Origin: Microbacterium proteolyticum
GTDB taxonomy: Bacteria > Actinomycetota > Actinomycetes > Actinomycetales > Microbacteriaceae
Assembly (NCBI RefSeq): GCF_029639405.1
Contig: NZ_CP121273.1
Coordinates: forward strand, 62,001 to 126,000
DNA: 64,000 nt
Reading direction: 5' to 3'
Shown here: one piece after another, positions 9,015 to 16,397 of the stretch
Numbering within the stretch: position 1 is the stretch's first letter
How the letters are laid out: each line of letters opens with the position of its first letter
Notes under the pieces: model-generated
The model's input: only the letters and a program-made list of their open reading frames with translations
What the model was told of the DNA's origin: nothing
The model's database searches: none
Made by a program: the position numbers and the translations under genes

Positions 9015-9455
9015 ATGCCGGTAAGCACGGGACGCGCCCCACTTGGGGCCAGTACCGCCTCCGTCGTGAGAATGAGGATCATCGCCAGCCTCGTCCTAAT
9101 CTTGATGTGTCTGCTCGCTGTATGGTCAAGCAGCCACTCTGATGCTTCCACGACCTCCGATGCGGCGTCCGCGACCCACACGTGGGAGAGCGATCAAGGT
9201 AGTCGAACAGTCCTCGATGAGCCCGCCGGTGACGTTGTCAACAGCCTGACGCAGGCTCTCCCAGCGGCGGCCGTAGCGCTATGCCTGGTAGGCGTGTGTG
9301 TGGCGGGAATGCTGCTGGAGCATCGCTTCCGTCTCATGCGGTCGAATCTCAATGTCATCCGCTCACCTCGACGCGATCAGCCTCACGTTTTACGTACCGT
9401 CCGCTCACACACCACGACGCTGAGCTTGACCGAACTGTCTCTCTCACGGACCTGA
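9015..9455 (+). CDS. DUF6153-like small membrane protein
   Basis: A paralogue of the first gene and of 21435-21902. It has an N-terminal hydrophobic helix (MRIIASLVLILMCLLAVW), a polar Ser/Thr/Asp loop, a second helix (LPAAAVALCLVGVCVAGML) and a basic tail ending LSLSRT. The ATG at 9072, directly before the first helix, is a reasonable alternative start. The role is unknown. All three copies sit beside copper or thiol genes; this one precedes copC. It lacks the CTGCGDDH element of the third copy. Confidence 0.6.
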   Translation: MPVSTGRAPLGASTASVVRMRIIASLVLILMCLLAVWSSSHSDASTTSDAASATHTWESDQGSRTVLDEPAGDVVNSLTQALPAAAVALCLVGVCVAGMLLEHRFRLMRSNLNVIRSPRRDQPHVLRTVRSHTTTLSLTELSLSRT

Positions 9456-9642
9456 CCCGTACCGGGGCTCCGAAAATCACACCTTCTCGGCTGATCTGAC
9501 GCCAACGAAGTTGTAGTCGAACGCAACTTCCCACCCCTTCGGGCGCGGCCGTACAGGTGCACTCGGAGCGTTTCTGATCCGACGCTCGACGACTGCCGTG
9601 GGCGCCCAATCCCCGGGCGCCGCAGTCCCACTGAAAGACGCC

Positions 9643-10308
9643 ATGCACACACTTTTCGCCCCCCGTTCGCCTCGCTGGTTCGCAGCCGCCGGCATTGCCG
9701 TGGCGGCACTATCCCTGATGTTCGTTCTACCCGGTTCGCCGCCGGCTCGTGCTCACGACGCTTTGGTCCAGTCCTCCCCAGCAGCGGACTCAGTCGTCTC
9801 AGCGACGCCCGCTGAGGTGTCAATGACATACAGCGGGGAGGTCTTCGACGCCTCCAGCGCCATCGCGGTCGAAGTGATTGACTCCTCAGGAGCGAACGTT
9901 GCACTGACGCCTCCGGTCGTCGCTGACACGACGGTGACCCAGGCAGTGAAGCCAGTCACGTCTCCAGGCGTAGTCACGGTGCGATGGCGCGTGGTCTCCA
10001 GCGACGGTCACCCCATCAGCGGTGAGTACGCGTTCACGGTTGACGCTCCCGTAACGCCCACGGCGTCCGCCGAACCGGACCCCTCTGCAACCACGGGTGC
10101 CCCCTCCTCATCTGAGCAGAGCCCGGCCATCTCGTCGACACCAGAACAAAGCGCGACAGCAGACGCCGTGGCGGAGGTCGAAGAGCCACGGAGCGGAATC
10201 GGTCTTCCGCTGTTAGTGACTGGCGTCGCTGTCGTCATTCTGGGCGCGGCGGCGCTTGTGCTTTTCTCGTCCGGACGGCGTCGACGACAGCAGCAGGTGG
10301 GGCAGTGA
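9643..10308 (+). CDS. copC: Copper resistance protein CopC, membrane-anchored
   Basis: A 221-residue protein with a signal peptide cleaved around ARA-HDAL, leaving the N-terminal His that ligates copper in CopC proteins. The CopC beta-barrel follows and includes the hallmark SSDGHPISGEY. A Ser/Pro/Glu-rich linker then leads to a C-terminal membrane helix and an RRRRQQQ tail. It binds Cu(II) outside the membrane and probably passes it to CopD-type partners (12614-14557). The start at 9643 has GAAAG just upstream; an in-frame start at 9598 would precede the signal peptide by 15 residues. Confidence 0.92.
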   Translation: MHTLFAPRSPRWFAAAGIAVAALSLMFVLPGSPPARAHDALVQSSPAADSVVSATPAEVSMTYSGEVFDASSAIAVEVIDSSGANVALTPPVVADTTVTQAVKPVTSPGVVTVRWRVVSSDGHPISGEYAFTVDAPVTPTASAEPDPSATTGAPSSSEQSPAISSTPEQSATADAVAEVEEPRSGIGLPLLVTGVAVVILGAAALVLFSSGRRRRQQQVGQ

Positions 10309-10321
10309 AGGAACACCGTCA

Positions 10322-11170
10322 ATGAGCAGTGAGATTTGGTCGACACACCAGTCACGCCCTCTAACGCGCAGGGAACGGCGCCACGCTGATGAGTTCAGGA
10401 TGCGTGAGGCGCGGAGCTCCCACGGTCCTGAGGCCGCGCGCGCAATGCGCGCCCGCCCGCTTGTTGCGAGTGCGTTGGCGCTGGCGCTCATGTGTCCTCT
10501 GGCGCTGCCGGCGTACGCGGCCTCACCTGTCACGGACTCCGAGCCGACCTTGCAGCAAGCCGCTGCGGACGACTCACAACAATTCACCGTGTCCTCCGCG
10601 CTCCCCGCTTCGCCCCTGGACAGGCAGAGCTACGCAGCGACGTCTCAGGAAGAAATTCATCAGAAAAAGGCGCGAGAGGCTGCGGCGGCCGCGGCCGCCG
10701 CAGCACGCGCAGCTCGGCCCGCTACCACCTTCGCTGCTGAACGCGCAGTCCCCGTCCTCGCCGCCGGTAGCGGGGTTGTGCGCTGGCCATTGACCTCGAC
10801 GTTCAGAGTCACGGACCAATTCGGAGCAAGAGGCGGGGCGCACATGGGCACCGACATGGTGACCGCGGGCGGCACGCCAATCTACGCGTCCGTGGCCGGG
10901 ACAGTCGATGTCTCGAGCGAGAGCTATGGCGCCTACGGCGTCGCTGTCACCGTTGAGTCCGTCGTCAACGGCCAACGTATCCGGGCCGTCTACCCGCACA
11001 TGCAGTACAACACCCGGCAGGTCGGCAGCGGCCAGGAAGTGCAGGCGGGCCAACTCCTCGGACTCGTCGGAAGCACAGGCCGCTCCACCGCAAACCACTT
11101 GCATTTCGAGGTGTCCGTCAACGACGTCACCGTGGATTCCCTGGCGTGGTTGGAAGCGAATGCTCAGTGA
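10322..11170 (+). CDS. M23-family (LytM/gamma-DPR) peptidoglycan endopeptidase
   Basis: This 282-residue exported protein has a hydrophobic signal segment around residues 45-65 (LVASALALALMCPLALPAYA), preceded by a long basic leader. An Ala-rich predicted coiled coil follows (REAAAAAAAAARAA), then a complete M23 metallopeptidase domain with H-x3-D (HMGTD) and HLHFEV zinc ligands. It would cut peptide cross-links in the wall. The ATG at 10322 is preferred because an earlier in-frame ATG at 10256 overlaps copC by about 50 bases. Its stop overlaps the GTG of the next gene. Confidence 0.85.
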   Translation: MSSEIWSTHQSRPLTRRERRHADEFRMREARSSHGPEAARAMRARPLVASALALALMCPLALPAYAASPVTDSEPTLQQAAADDSQQFTVSSALPASPLDRQSYAATSQEEIHQKKAREAAAAAAAAARAARPATTFAAERAVPVLAAGSGVVRWPLTSTFRVTDQFGARGGAHMGTDMVTAGGTPIYASVAGTVDVSSESYGAYGVAVTVESVVNGQRIRAVYPHMQYNTRQVGSGQEVQAGQLLGLVGSTGRSTANHLHFEVSVNDVTVDSLAWLEANAQ

Positions 11171-11619
11171 CTAAACGCGCCATTACAAAGCGCGGCGGCA
11201 GGCGCCGCGCCGCACCGCAGCGAACGGCACTGCAAAAGAAACTCGACGATCGATACGGCCGCACTTCGCTTCCCTGGCGTCGCCGAGCTTTCTGGATCAG
11301 TGTTGCTGTGTTCGCGGTGGCTGCCATTGCCTACCTGGTCTGGATCACACTTCAAAATAGCTTGGACGACATCTCCATCGCCGAGACCGGCTACCTCGTC
11401 GTCGATGAGCGGGCTGTGACGGTGTCCTTTCAAGCCACCCCTCCCTCCGGCGCACGGTTCGCGTGCGCCATCCAAGCCCTGGACGAGGATTTCGGCGTCG
11501 TGGGGTGGCGGGTCGTCGAGTACGCCCCCTTCCCCGAGACCACTCGATCCTTCACCGAGCGCGTTCCGACTCTCGCCCTGGCAACCACCGGCACCGTCAA
11601 AGAGTGCTGGACAATCTAA
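11167..11619 (+). CDS. DUF4307-like membrane-anchored protein
   Basis: A 150-residue protein with a very basic cytoplasmic N terminus, RYGRTSLPWRRR before a single membrane helix (about residues 45-65), and an extracytoplasmic beta-rich domain. That domain ends TTGTVKECWTI and contains two cysteines. The layout and the RYG...R-helix pattern match actinobacterial DUF4307 proteins. The function is unknown. The GTG at 11167 overlaps the peptidase stop. It is followed after 11 bases by ccsB. Confidence 0.7.
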   Translation: MTKRAITKRGGRRRAAPQRTALQKKLDDRYGRTSLPWRRRAFWISVAVFAVAAIAYLVWITLQNSLDDISIAETGYLVVDERAVTVSFQATPPSGARFACAIQALDEDFGVVGWRVVEYAPFPETTRSFTERVPTLALATTGTVKECWTI

Positions 11620-11630
11620 GGATTCCACCC

Positions 11631-12614
11631 GTGACCGAATCATCCGCCCTCACCCTTGATGGGCTGTCCCTGCTGATGGTGTGGACGGCCATCGGCGTTT
11701 ACGCGCTCGCCTTTGCGGCGTATGCCATCGACCTTGCCGTGCGCGTGTCTCGCGTCGAGGCGCCCGCTGCGGAACTCGTGACGGTCGGGGACGTGGCTCC
11801 ACCGGTGGCGCCCCCGGCGGCCGCGGTGCAATTGCAAGTGCCGCCACGTGAGCGCGAACGTCTCGTATGGGCACGTATCGGAACCGCCCTCACCATTTTG
11901 GGATTCGCGCTGCAGCTGAGCGGGGATGTCCTCCGAGGCATCGCCGCAGCTCGTGTGCCGTGGGCGAACATGTACGAATTCGCACTCACCGGCACTCTTC
12001 TCATCGTCGGCGTGTTCCTTTTCGCCCTTCGGCGGTACGACCTGCGTTTCCTCGGCTCCTTCTTGCTTGGGATGGTCGTCCTTCTTCTGGGTGGTGCGAC
12101 CTTGGGGTTCTACGTCGAGGTCACCCCTCTGATGGACCCGCTGCGTAGCGTGTGGCTTGTCATCCACGTCTTCGTGGCCTCCCTTGCGACTGCGCTGTTC
12201 GCCATCGCGTGCGGCCTGTCCGTGACGCAACTTCTGCAACACCGGCGTGAGAGTCGCCCCTCCGTCAACACGCGGCGGGGCCTGCTTCGAACCCTGCCCA
12301 CCTCTGAAGATCTGGAAGCCCTGGCTTACCGGTTCGCCATCATTGGCTTCATCTTCTGGACCTTCACCCTGATTGCCGGCGCGATTTGGGCAAACGACTC
12401 CTGGGGACGCTTCTGGGGTTTTGATACCAAAGAGGTGTGGACTTTCATCATCTGGGTGCTGTACGCCGGGTACATCCACGCTCGTGCCACCCGTGGATGG
12501 CGCGGTAACCGTTCTGCGTGGCTGTCTATCGTGGGGTTCGCTGCGGTGCTGTTCAACTTCACCGCCGTGAACATGTTCTTCAAGGGTCTGCATGCCTATT
12601 CGGGGCTGAACTGA
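11631..12614 (+). CDS. ccsB: Cytochrome c biogenesis protein CcsB/CcsA (heme handling)
   Basis: A 327-residue multi-pass membrane protein of the CcmF/CcsA/ResC superfamily. It has WANMYEF and the tryptophan-rich heme-handling motif WGRFWGFDTKEVW, followed by HARATRGWRG and a last helix ending GLHAYSGLN. It partners ResB to export heme and attach it to apocytochromes. The usual third Trp of WGxFWxWD is Phe here. The GTG at 11631 starts 11 bases after the previous gene; an upstream in-frame ATG at 11463 lies inside it. The stop overlaps the ATG of copD. Confidence 0.92.
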   Translation: MTESSALTLDGLSLLMVWTAIGVYALAFAAYAIDLAVRVSRVEAPAAELVTVGDVAPPVAPPAAAVQLQVPPRERERLVWARIGTALTILGFALQLSGDVLRGIAAARVPWANMYEFALTGTLLIVGVFLFALRRYDLRFLGSFLLGMVVLLLGGATLGFYVEVTPLMDPLRSVWLVIHVFVASLATALFAIACGLSVTQLLQHRRESRPSVNTRRGLLRTLPTSEDLEALAYRFAIIGFIFWTFTLIAGAIWANDSWGRFWGFDTKEVWTFIIWVLYAGYIHARATRGWRGNRSAWLSIVGFAAVLFNFTAVNMFFKGLHAYSGLN

Positions 12615-14557
12615 TGCCTACTTCCGGCGCTAAGCTCGGGCACGCCCACTCGACGGTAAGGGTGGGGGCACCTGGCTCCACGCGGCTTCCGTCTCTGCAA
12701 CCGCGCCGGTGGAACGTGTACCGCGTGATTGCGCTCATCATCCTCGTCGTCAGCGCAGTCGCTGCCTTGGTGTGCGCTCTCGCAGTCGGCGGTGGCGCTG
12801 CCCCCTTGCAACTGGCCGACGCCGGGCCCCTCGCACGGTGGGGGCTGCCAGTGTCAAAGCTCGTCGTGAACATGAGCGCCGCGGGAATGGGAGGGGCGCT
12901 CTTTGTCGCCTTGTTCTCGTTGCGCGTCGAACAGCGCGGGTTTGAATTGGCGTTGGATGTTGCTGCGCTATCTGCCGCCATCTTCACCGTGGCATCTGCT
13001 GCTACTGGCTTCTTCAGCTTCATGGTCATCTTCAACCCCGCTTTGAATGCCGGTCCCGAATTTGGGTCTCAGCTTGGCCGGTACCTCGTGCAGACCGAGG
13101 GGGGACGTGTGTGGTTGATGACGACCATCGCGGGTGCCATTCTCGCGGTGCTCACATTTGCGGTGCGTTCGTGGGGCGGGACAGCAACCGTGGCACTTCT
13201 CGCGCTGGCAGCGCTTGTCCCGATGGGAACACAAGGCCATTCAGGTGATGAGGCCTCTCACCAGCAAGCCACGACAGCCATCGTCATACACCTCATCGCC
13301 GCAGCGGTCTGGCTCGGTGGTCTGCTGCTGCTGGCGATCATTCGTTCCGTCACTTCCAAGAGTGAGATGGCGACAGTTCTGATGCGGTACTCCACCATCG
13401 CCGTTATTGCCTTCGCGCTCGTCGCGTTCTCGGGCACGGTTCGAGCCGCCATCGGCCTAGAAACTCTCGGTGCTCTCGCCTCCCCTTACGGCCTCATCCT
13501 CATCGTCAAGGTTGTAGCCCTCACCGCCATCGGTGTTCTGGGGGCGATCTACCGACTGCGTCTACTCCGAAGGATGCGCGCCAACCCCAGCGACGCCAAG
13601 ACTTTCTGGCTGCTGTTGTGTGCGGAGTTGGGATTGATGGGGATGGCTAGTGGAGCGGCTGCCGCTCTCGCGAGAACACCGCCGCCGATTCTCCCCGAAC
13701 CTGCAGGCGCGCTCACACCCGCTGAGGTACTCACCGGCGCTCCGCTACCTCCTGAGTGGACTATGTCGCGTTGGTTCACGGCGTGGAGCCCCGACCTGCT
13801 GTGGTTAGTTGCCGCCGTGCTCGGACTCATCTTCTACGTGAGCGCTGTGCTGCGGCTAAAGGCGCGTGGGTACCGATGGAACCCCTGGCGGGCGACCGCG
13901 TGGGTGGCAGGGACGCTCCTCTTGGTATGGGTCACTAGCGGAGCGTTGGGCGCTTACCGTAGCTACATCTACAGTGCGCACGTTCTTGGGATAGTCATTC
14001 TCCTTGTCGGGGTGGTGCCCCTTCTCGCAGCCGGGGCGCCAATCGAGCTCGCCCGCAAGGCAGCCCATCGCCGCGAAGACGGCAGCAGGGGAGGGTATGA
14101 ATGGGCGCAGGTGCTCATGCATTCGCGAGGTGTGCGTTTCGCTTCGGCACCCGTGGTCGCTGTCCCGGCCACCGCGATGTTGATTTGGCTGCTTTTCAGT
14201 TCTGACCTCCTCCGTTGGACAGTAGGGGATCTCCTAGGGCGGCAAATGGCGACGGCAGCAACCCTCGTCGTGGGATCTCTGCTCGTGCGTGGCTTGATAG
14301 GTGGTGACGGGTCCAGCCGCCGGCCGACACAGATGAAGCTGCTGATGGTCGTCGGTTTAGCTGTGGCGATGGCGGTTGTATCTGTGTACATCTCTACTGC
14401 CGGTCTAGTAGCCGCCGACTGGTTCGGTGCGATGGGCCGCACCTGGGGTAGAGCACCAGCCGAAGACCAAGACTTCGGTGGAGTGGTGCTGGCTGCTGGC
14501 TCCGCGATCGCGGTCGTTCTGGGTGGGTGGGTGGTGTTCCTCTCCCGTGCGCGGTAG
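12614..14557 (+). CDS. CopD-CtaG fusion copper membrane protein
   Basis: A 647-residue multi-pass protein. The N-terminal half carries CopD features, including HLIAAAVWLGGLLLLAI and a loop HSGDEASHQQATTAIVIH with several His. The C-terminal half (from about residue 390, PPEWTMSRWFTAWSPD) is CtaG-like, with YIYSAHVLGIVILL and MHSRGVRF. Such fusions are common in Actinobacteria and are linked to copper uptake or delivery to oxidases together with CopC. The ATG overlaps the ccsB stop (TGATG). It is the last gene of the plus-strand run; the cation transporter beyond it is on the other strand. Confidence 0.9.
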   Translation: MPTSGAKLGHAHSTVRVGAPGSTRLPSLQPRRWNVYRVIALIILVVSAVAALVCALAVGGGAAPLQLADAGPLARWGLPVSKLVVNMSAAGMGGALFVALFSLRVEQRGFELALDVAALSAAIFTVASAATGFFSFMVIFNPALNAGPEFGSQLGRYLVQTEGGRVWLMTTIAGAILAVLTFAVRSWGGTATVALLALAALVPMGTQGHSGDEASHQQATTAIVIHLIAAAVWLGGLLLLAIIRSVTSKSEMATVLMRYSTIAVIAFALVAFSGTVRAAIGLETLGALASPYGLILIVKVVALTAIGVLGAIYRLRLLRRMRANPSDAKTFWLLLCAELGLMGMASGAAAALARTPPPILPEPAGALTPAEVLTGAPLPPEWTMSRWFTAWSPDLLWLVAAVLGLIFYVSAVLRLKARGYRWNPWRATAWVAGTLLLVWVTSGALGAYRSYIYSAHVLGIVILLVGVVPLLAAGAPIELARKAAHRREDGSRGGYEWAQVLMHSRGVRFASAPVVAVPATAMLIWLLFSSDLLRWTVGDLLGRQMATAATLVVGSLLVRGLIGGDGSSRRPTQMKLLMVVGLAVAMAVVSVYISTAGLVAADWFGAMGRTWGRAPAEDQDFGGVVLAAGSAIAVVLGGWVVFLSRAR

Positions 14558-14628
14558 AACGACGTCCTAGATTCCTCATGCGGCGTGCGACAGAAGCCGT
14601 CATGGCTGATCTGAGGTGCTCTACCCGC

Positions 14629-15300
14629 TCAGCGGTGATGGTCGTCGTCGTGCTCCTCCTCGAGGAGCATCCCCACGGAGGTGGCGCAGGCGTCACCGCG
14701 CCATGCCTCGATACCCTCTCGGATTGCGAAGGCGGCGATGACGAGTCCGGCGATCGCATCGGCCCACCACCAGCCGAACAGGCTGTTGACAATGAGGCCG
14801 ACGAGAACCGCGGCGGACAGGTAGGTGCAGATGAGGGTCTGCTTGGAGTCGGCCACAGCGGTTGCCGATCCCAGCTCGCGGCCCGCGCGTCGTTCCGCCA
14901 GCGAGAGGAATGGCATGATGACGACGCTGAGCGCGGTGAGCACGATTCCGACAGTGGAGTGCTGCACGTCGACCTGGCCCACGAGCGCGAGCACCGACGT
15001 CGCGGTGACGTAGGCGGCGAGGGCGAAGAACGCCACGGCGATGACGCGCAGCGTGCCCTTCTCCCACCGCTCGGGGTCGCGGCGGGTGAACTGCCAGGCC
15101 ACGGCTGCCGCCGAGAGGACCTCGATCGTGGAGTCCAGGCCGAACCCGATCAGCGCAGCCGATGAGGCGACGGTGCCGGCGGTGATCGCGACGACGGCCT
15201 CAATGAGGTTGTAGGCGATCGTCGCGGTGACGATCCACTTGATGCGGCGTTGGAGAGTGTGCCGGCGGTCGTCTGTGGGGCGAGAGGTCGTGGTGGTCAT
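14629..15300 (-). CDS. Cation diffusion facilitator-like transporter
   Basis: A 223-residue membrane protein with six predicted helices and a His-rich C terminus (EEEHDDDHHR). Helix 2 has GFGLDSTIEVLSAAAVAW and helix 5 has WWADAIAGLVIAAF, matching the paired Asp-based metal site of CDF-like proteins. It is shorter than classic CDF transporters because the cytoplasmic C-terminal domain is missing. It is probably a divalent metal exporter. It overlaps the upstream ArsR-type regulator by 4 bases on the same strand, so that sensor very likely controls it. Confidence 0.85.
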   Translation of the reverse strand: MTTTTSRPTDDRRHTLQRRIKWIVTATIAYNLIEAVVAITAGTVASSAALIGFGLDSTIEVLSAAAVAWQFTRRDPERWEKGTLRVIAVAFFALAAYVTATSVLALVGQVDVQHSTVGIVLTALSVVIMPFLSLAERRAGRELGSATAVADSKQTLICTYLSAAVLVGLIVNSLFGWWWADAIAGLVIAAFAIREGIEAWRGDACATSVGMLLEEEHDDDHHR

Positions 15301-15674
15301 GCGCAGGTGCAGCTTTCTCCGGCGCAGCAGCCCGGTTCGACATAGAGGACGACGCGTAGCAGCTCGTCCAAGGCGGGTGAGAGGTGAGAGTCAGCAAGCC
15401 GATACCAGGTGCGCCGCCCATCCGGCACAGCCTCCACGAGCCCGCACCCTCGAAGGCACGCGAGCTGGTTCGACATGACCTGTCGGGAGACGCCGAGAGC
15501 GTCCGCTAGGTCGGAGGGGTAGGCGGGTGCTTCCCGCAGTGCCAGCAGCACGCCCGCGCGCGTGGAGTCGGAGAGCGCGTGGCCGAGGCGCGCGAGCGCG
15601 GCGGTATGCGTCACGGTGGCAGTCGCAGTGGCTGTGGACACGTGTCGACAGTACAGGACTTGCTGAATAATCAT
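15297..15674 (-). CDS. ArsR-family metal sensor, CmtR-like
   Basis: A 125-residue winged-helix repressor. The recognition helix (SRQVMSNQLACLRGCGLV) carries C73 and C77 in the CLRxCGLV arrangement of CmtR, the mycobacterial Cd/Pb sensor. The tail adds a cysteine cluster (C116, C117, C122, C124) that could complete the metal site. A GTG at 15641 is an alternative start; neither candidate has a clear ribosome-binding site, so translation may be leaderless. It precedes the transporter with a 4-base overlap. A second CmtR-like gene lies at 24743-25075. Confidence 0.88.
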   Translation of the reverse strand: MIIQQVLYCRHVSTATATATVTHTAALARLGHALSDSTRAGVLLALREAPAYPSDLADALGVSRQVMSNQLACLRGCGLVEAVPDGRRTWYRLADSHLSPALDELLRVVLYVEPGCCAGESCTCA

Positions 15675-15676
15675 CC
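15661..15676. promoter_or_regulatory. Possible ArsR-type operator
   Basis: The sequence TTGCTGAATAATCATC around the start of the regulator contains TGAATAATCA, an imperfect AT-rich dyad similar to half of an SmtB/ArsR operator. Position and composition fit autoregulation, but the symmetry is weak. Confidence 0.3.
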
Positions 15677-15736
15677 CCGGTTGGGCGGCCCACTCCGGTG
15701 GACGCGCGCAGGGGGATGAATAGGAGTGTTGCGCTA

Positions 15737-15755
15737 CATACCCTAGGGGGGTATG
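15737..15755. promoter_or_regulatory. CsoR-type operator
   Basis: An inverted repeat CATACCC...GGGTATG around CTAGGG matches the G-tract-centred pseudo-palindromes bound by CsoR repressors. It sits 8 bases before the csoR GTG, so CsoR should repress its own operon and release on Cu(I) binding. Confidence 0.8.
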
Positions 15756-15763
15756 GTATCTAG

Positions 15764-16045
15764 GTGAACGGATACGAGGGCAACAAAGACGACCTCCAGA
15801 AGCGGCTGCGTCGCGTCGAGGGTCAGGTACGAGGGATCGCCCGAATGGTCGATGAAGACAAGTACTGCATCGACATCCTTACGCAGGTCTCCGCCGCGAC
15901 GAAGGCTTTGGAGACGGTTGCTCTATCCCTGCTCGGGGATCACCTCCGCCACTGCGTCGCGGAGGCGAGCGCAGAGGGCGGCCAGGTTGCCGCAGAGAAG
16001 ATTCGTGAGGCCAACGACGCGATTGCACGGCTCGTCCGTTCCTGA
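15764..16045 (+). CDS. csoR: Copper-sensing transcriptional repressor CsoR
   Basis: A 93-residue all-helical DUF156 protein. The Cu(I) ligands are C35, H60 and C64 (KYCIDIL, DHLRHCV), and RLRRVEGQVRGIARM is the conserved DNA-facing helix. The operator lies directly upstream at 15737-15755. The start is a GTG 3 bases after TCTAG, suggesting a very short or absent leader. The copper operon copZ-copA-copB follows. Confidence 0.95.
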   Translation: MNGYEGNKDDLQKRLRRVEGQVRGIARMVDEDKYCIDILTQVSAATKALETVALSLLGDHLRHCVAEASAEGGQVAAEKIREANDAIARLVRS

Positions 16046-16073
16046 TCCCGCACCGACCCCAGAGGAGCAAATC

Positions 16074-16397
16074 ATGACCGACCGCATCGACCTCGGCCTG
16101 AAAGACACCAACGCCGGCTGCGCTTGCTGCGCCACGTCCGCAGCGACAGACGCACCCGCGTCCACCGCGGCGACGGTGACAGAAGACGTCCTGGTGACCG
16201 GAATGACATGCTCGCACTGCGTGTCGAGCGTCACGGAGGAGCTGACTGCGATCGACGGTGTCGAGAATGTCACGGTAGACCTCAACGCCGGCGGTACGTC
16301 GCGCGTCACCATCCACAGCTTGACCCCGATCGATGCCGCCGCAGTGCGGGCCGCGGTGGAGGAGGCCGGCTACACCCTGGCCGGCGCACCCGCATGA
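16074..16397 (+). CDS. copZ: Copper chaperone CopZ with Cys-rich N-terminal extension
   Basis: A 107-residue protein. The C-terminal 68 residues are a heavy-metal-associated domain with the Cu(I) site GMTCSHC and a conserved EEAGYTL end. The N-terminal 38 residues contain an extra CACC cluster ([10 protein letters not shown]), which may bind additional copper. It delivers Cu(I) to the CopA ATPase. The start has AGAGGAG 6-7 nt upstream, and the stop overlaps the copA ATG. Confidence 0.92.
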   Translation: MTDRIDLGLKDTNAGCACCATSAATDAPASTAATVTEDVLVTGMTCSHCVSSVTEELTAIDGVENVTVDLNAGGTSRVTIHSLTPIDAAAVRAAVEEAGYTLAGAPA

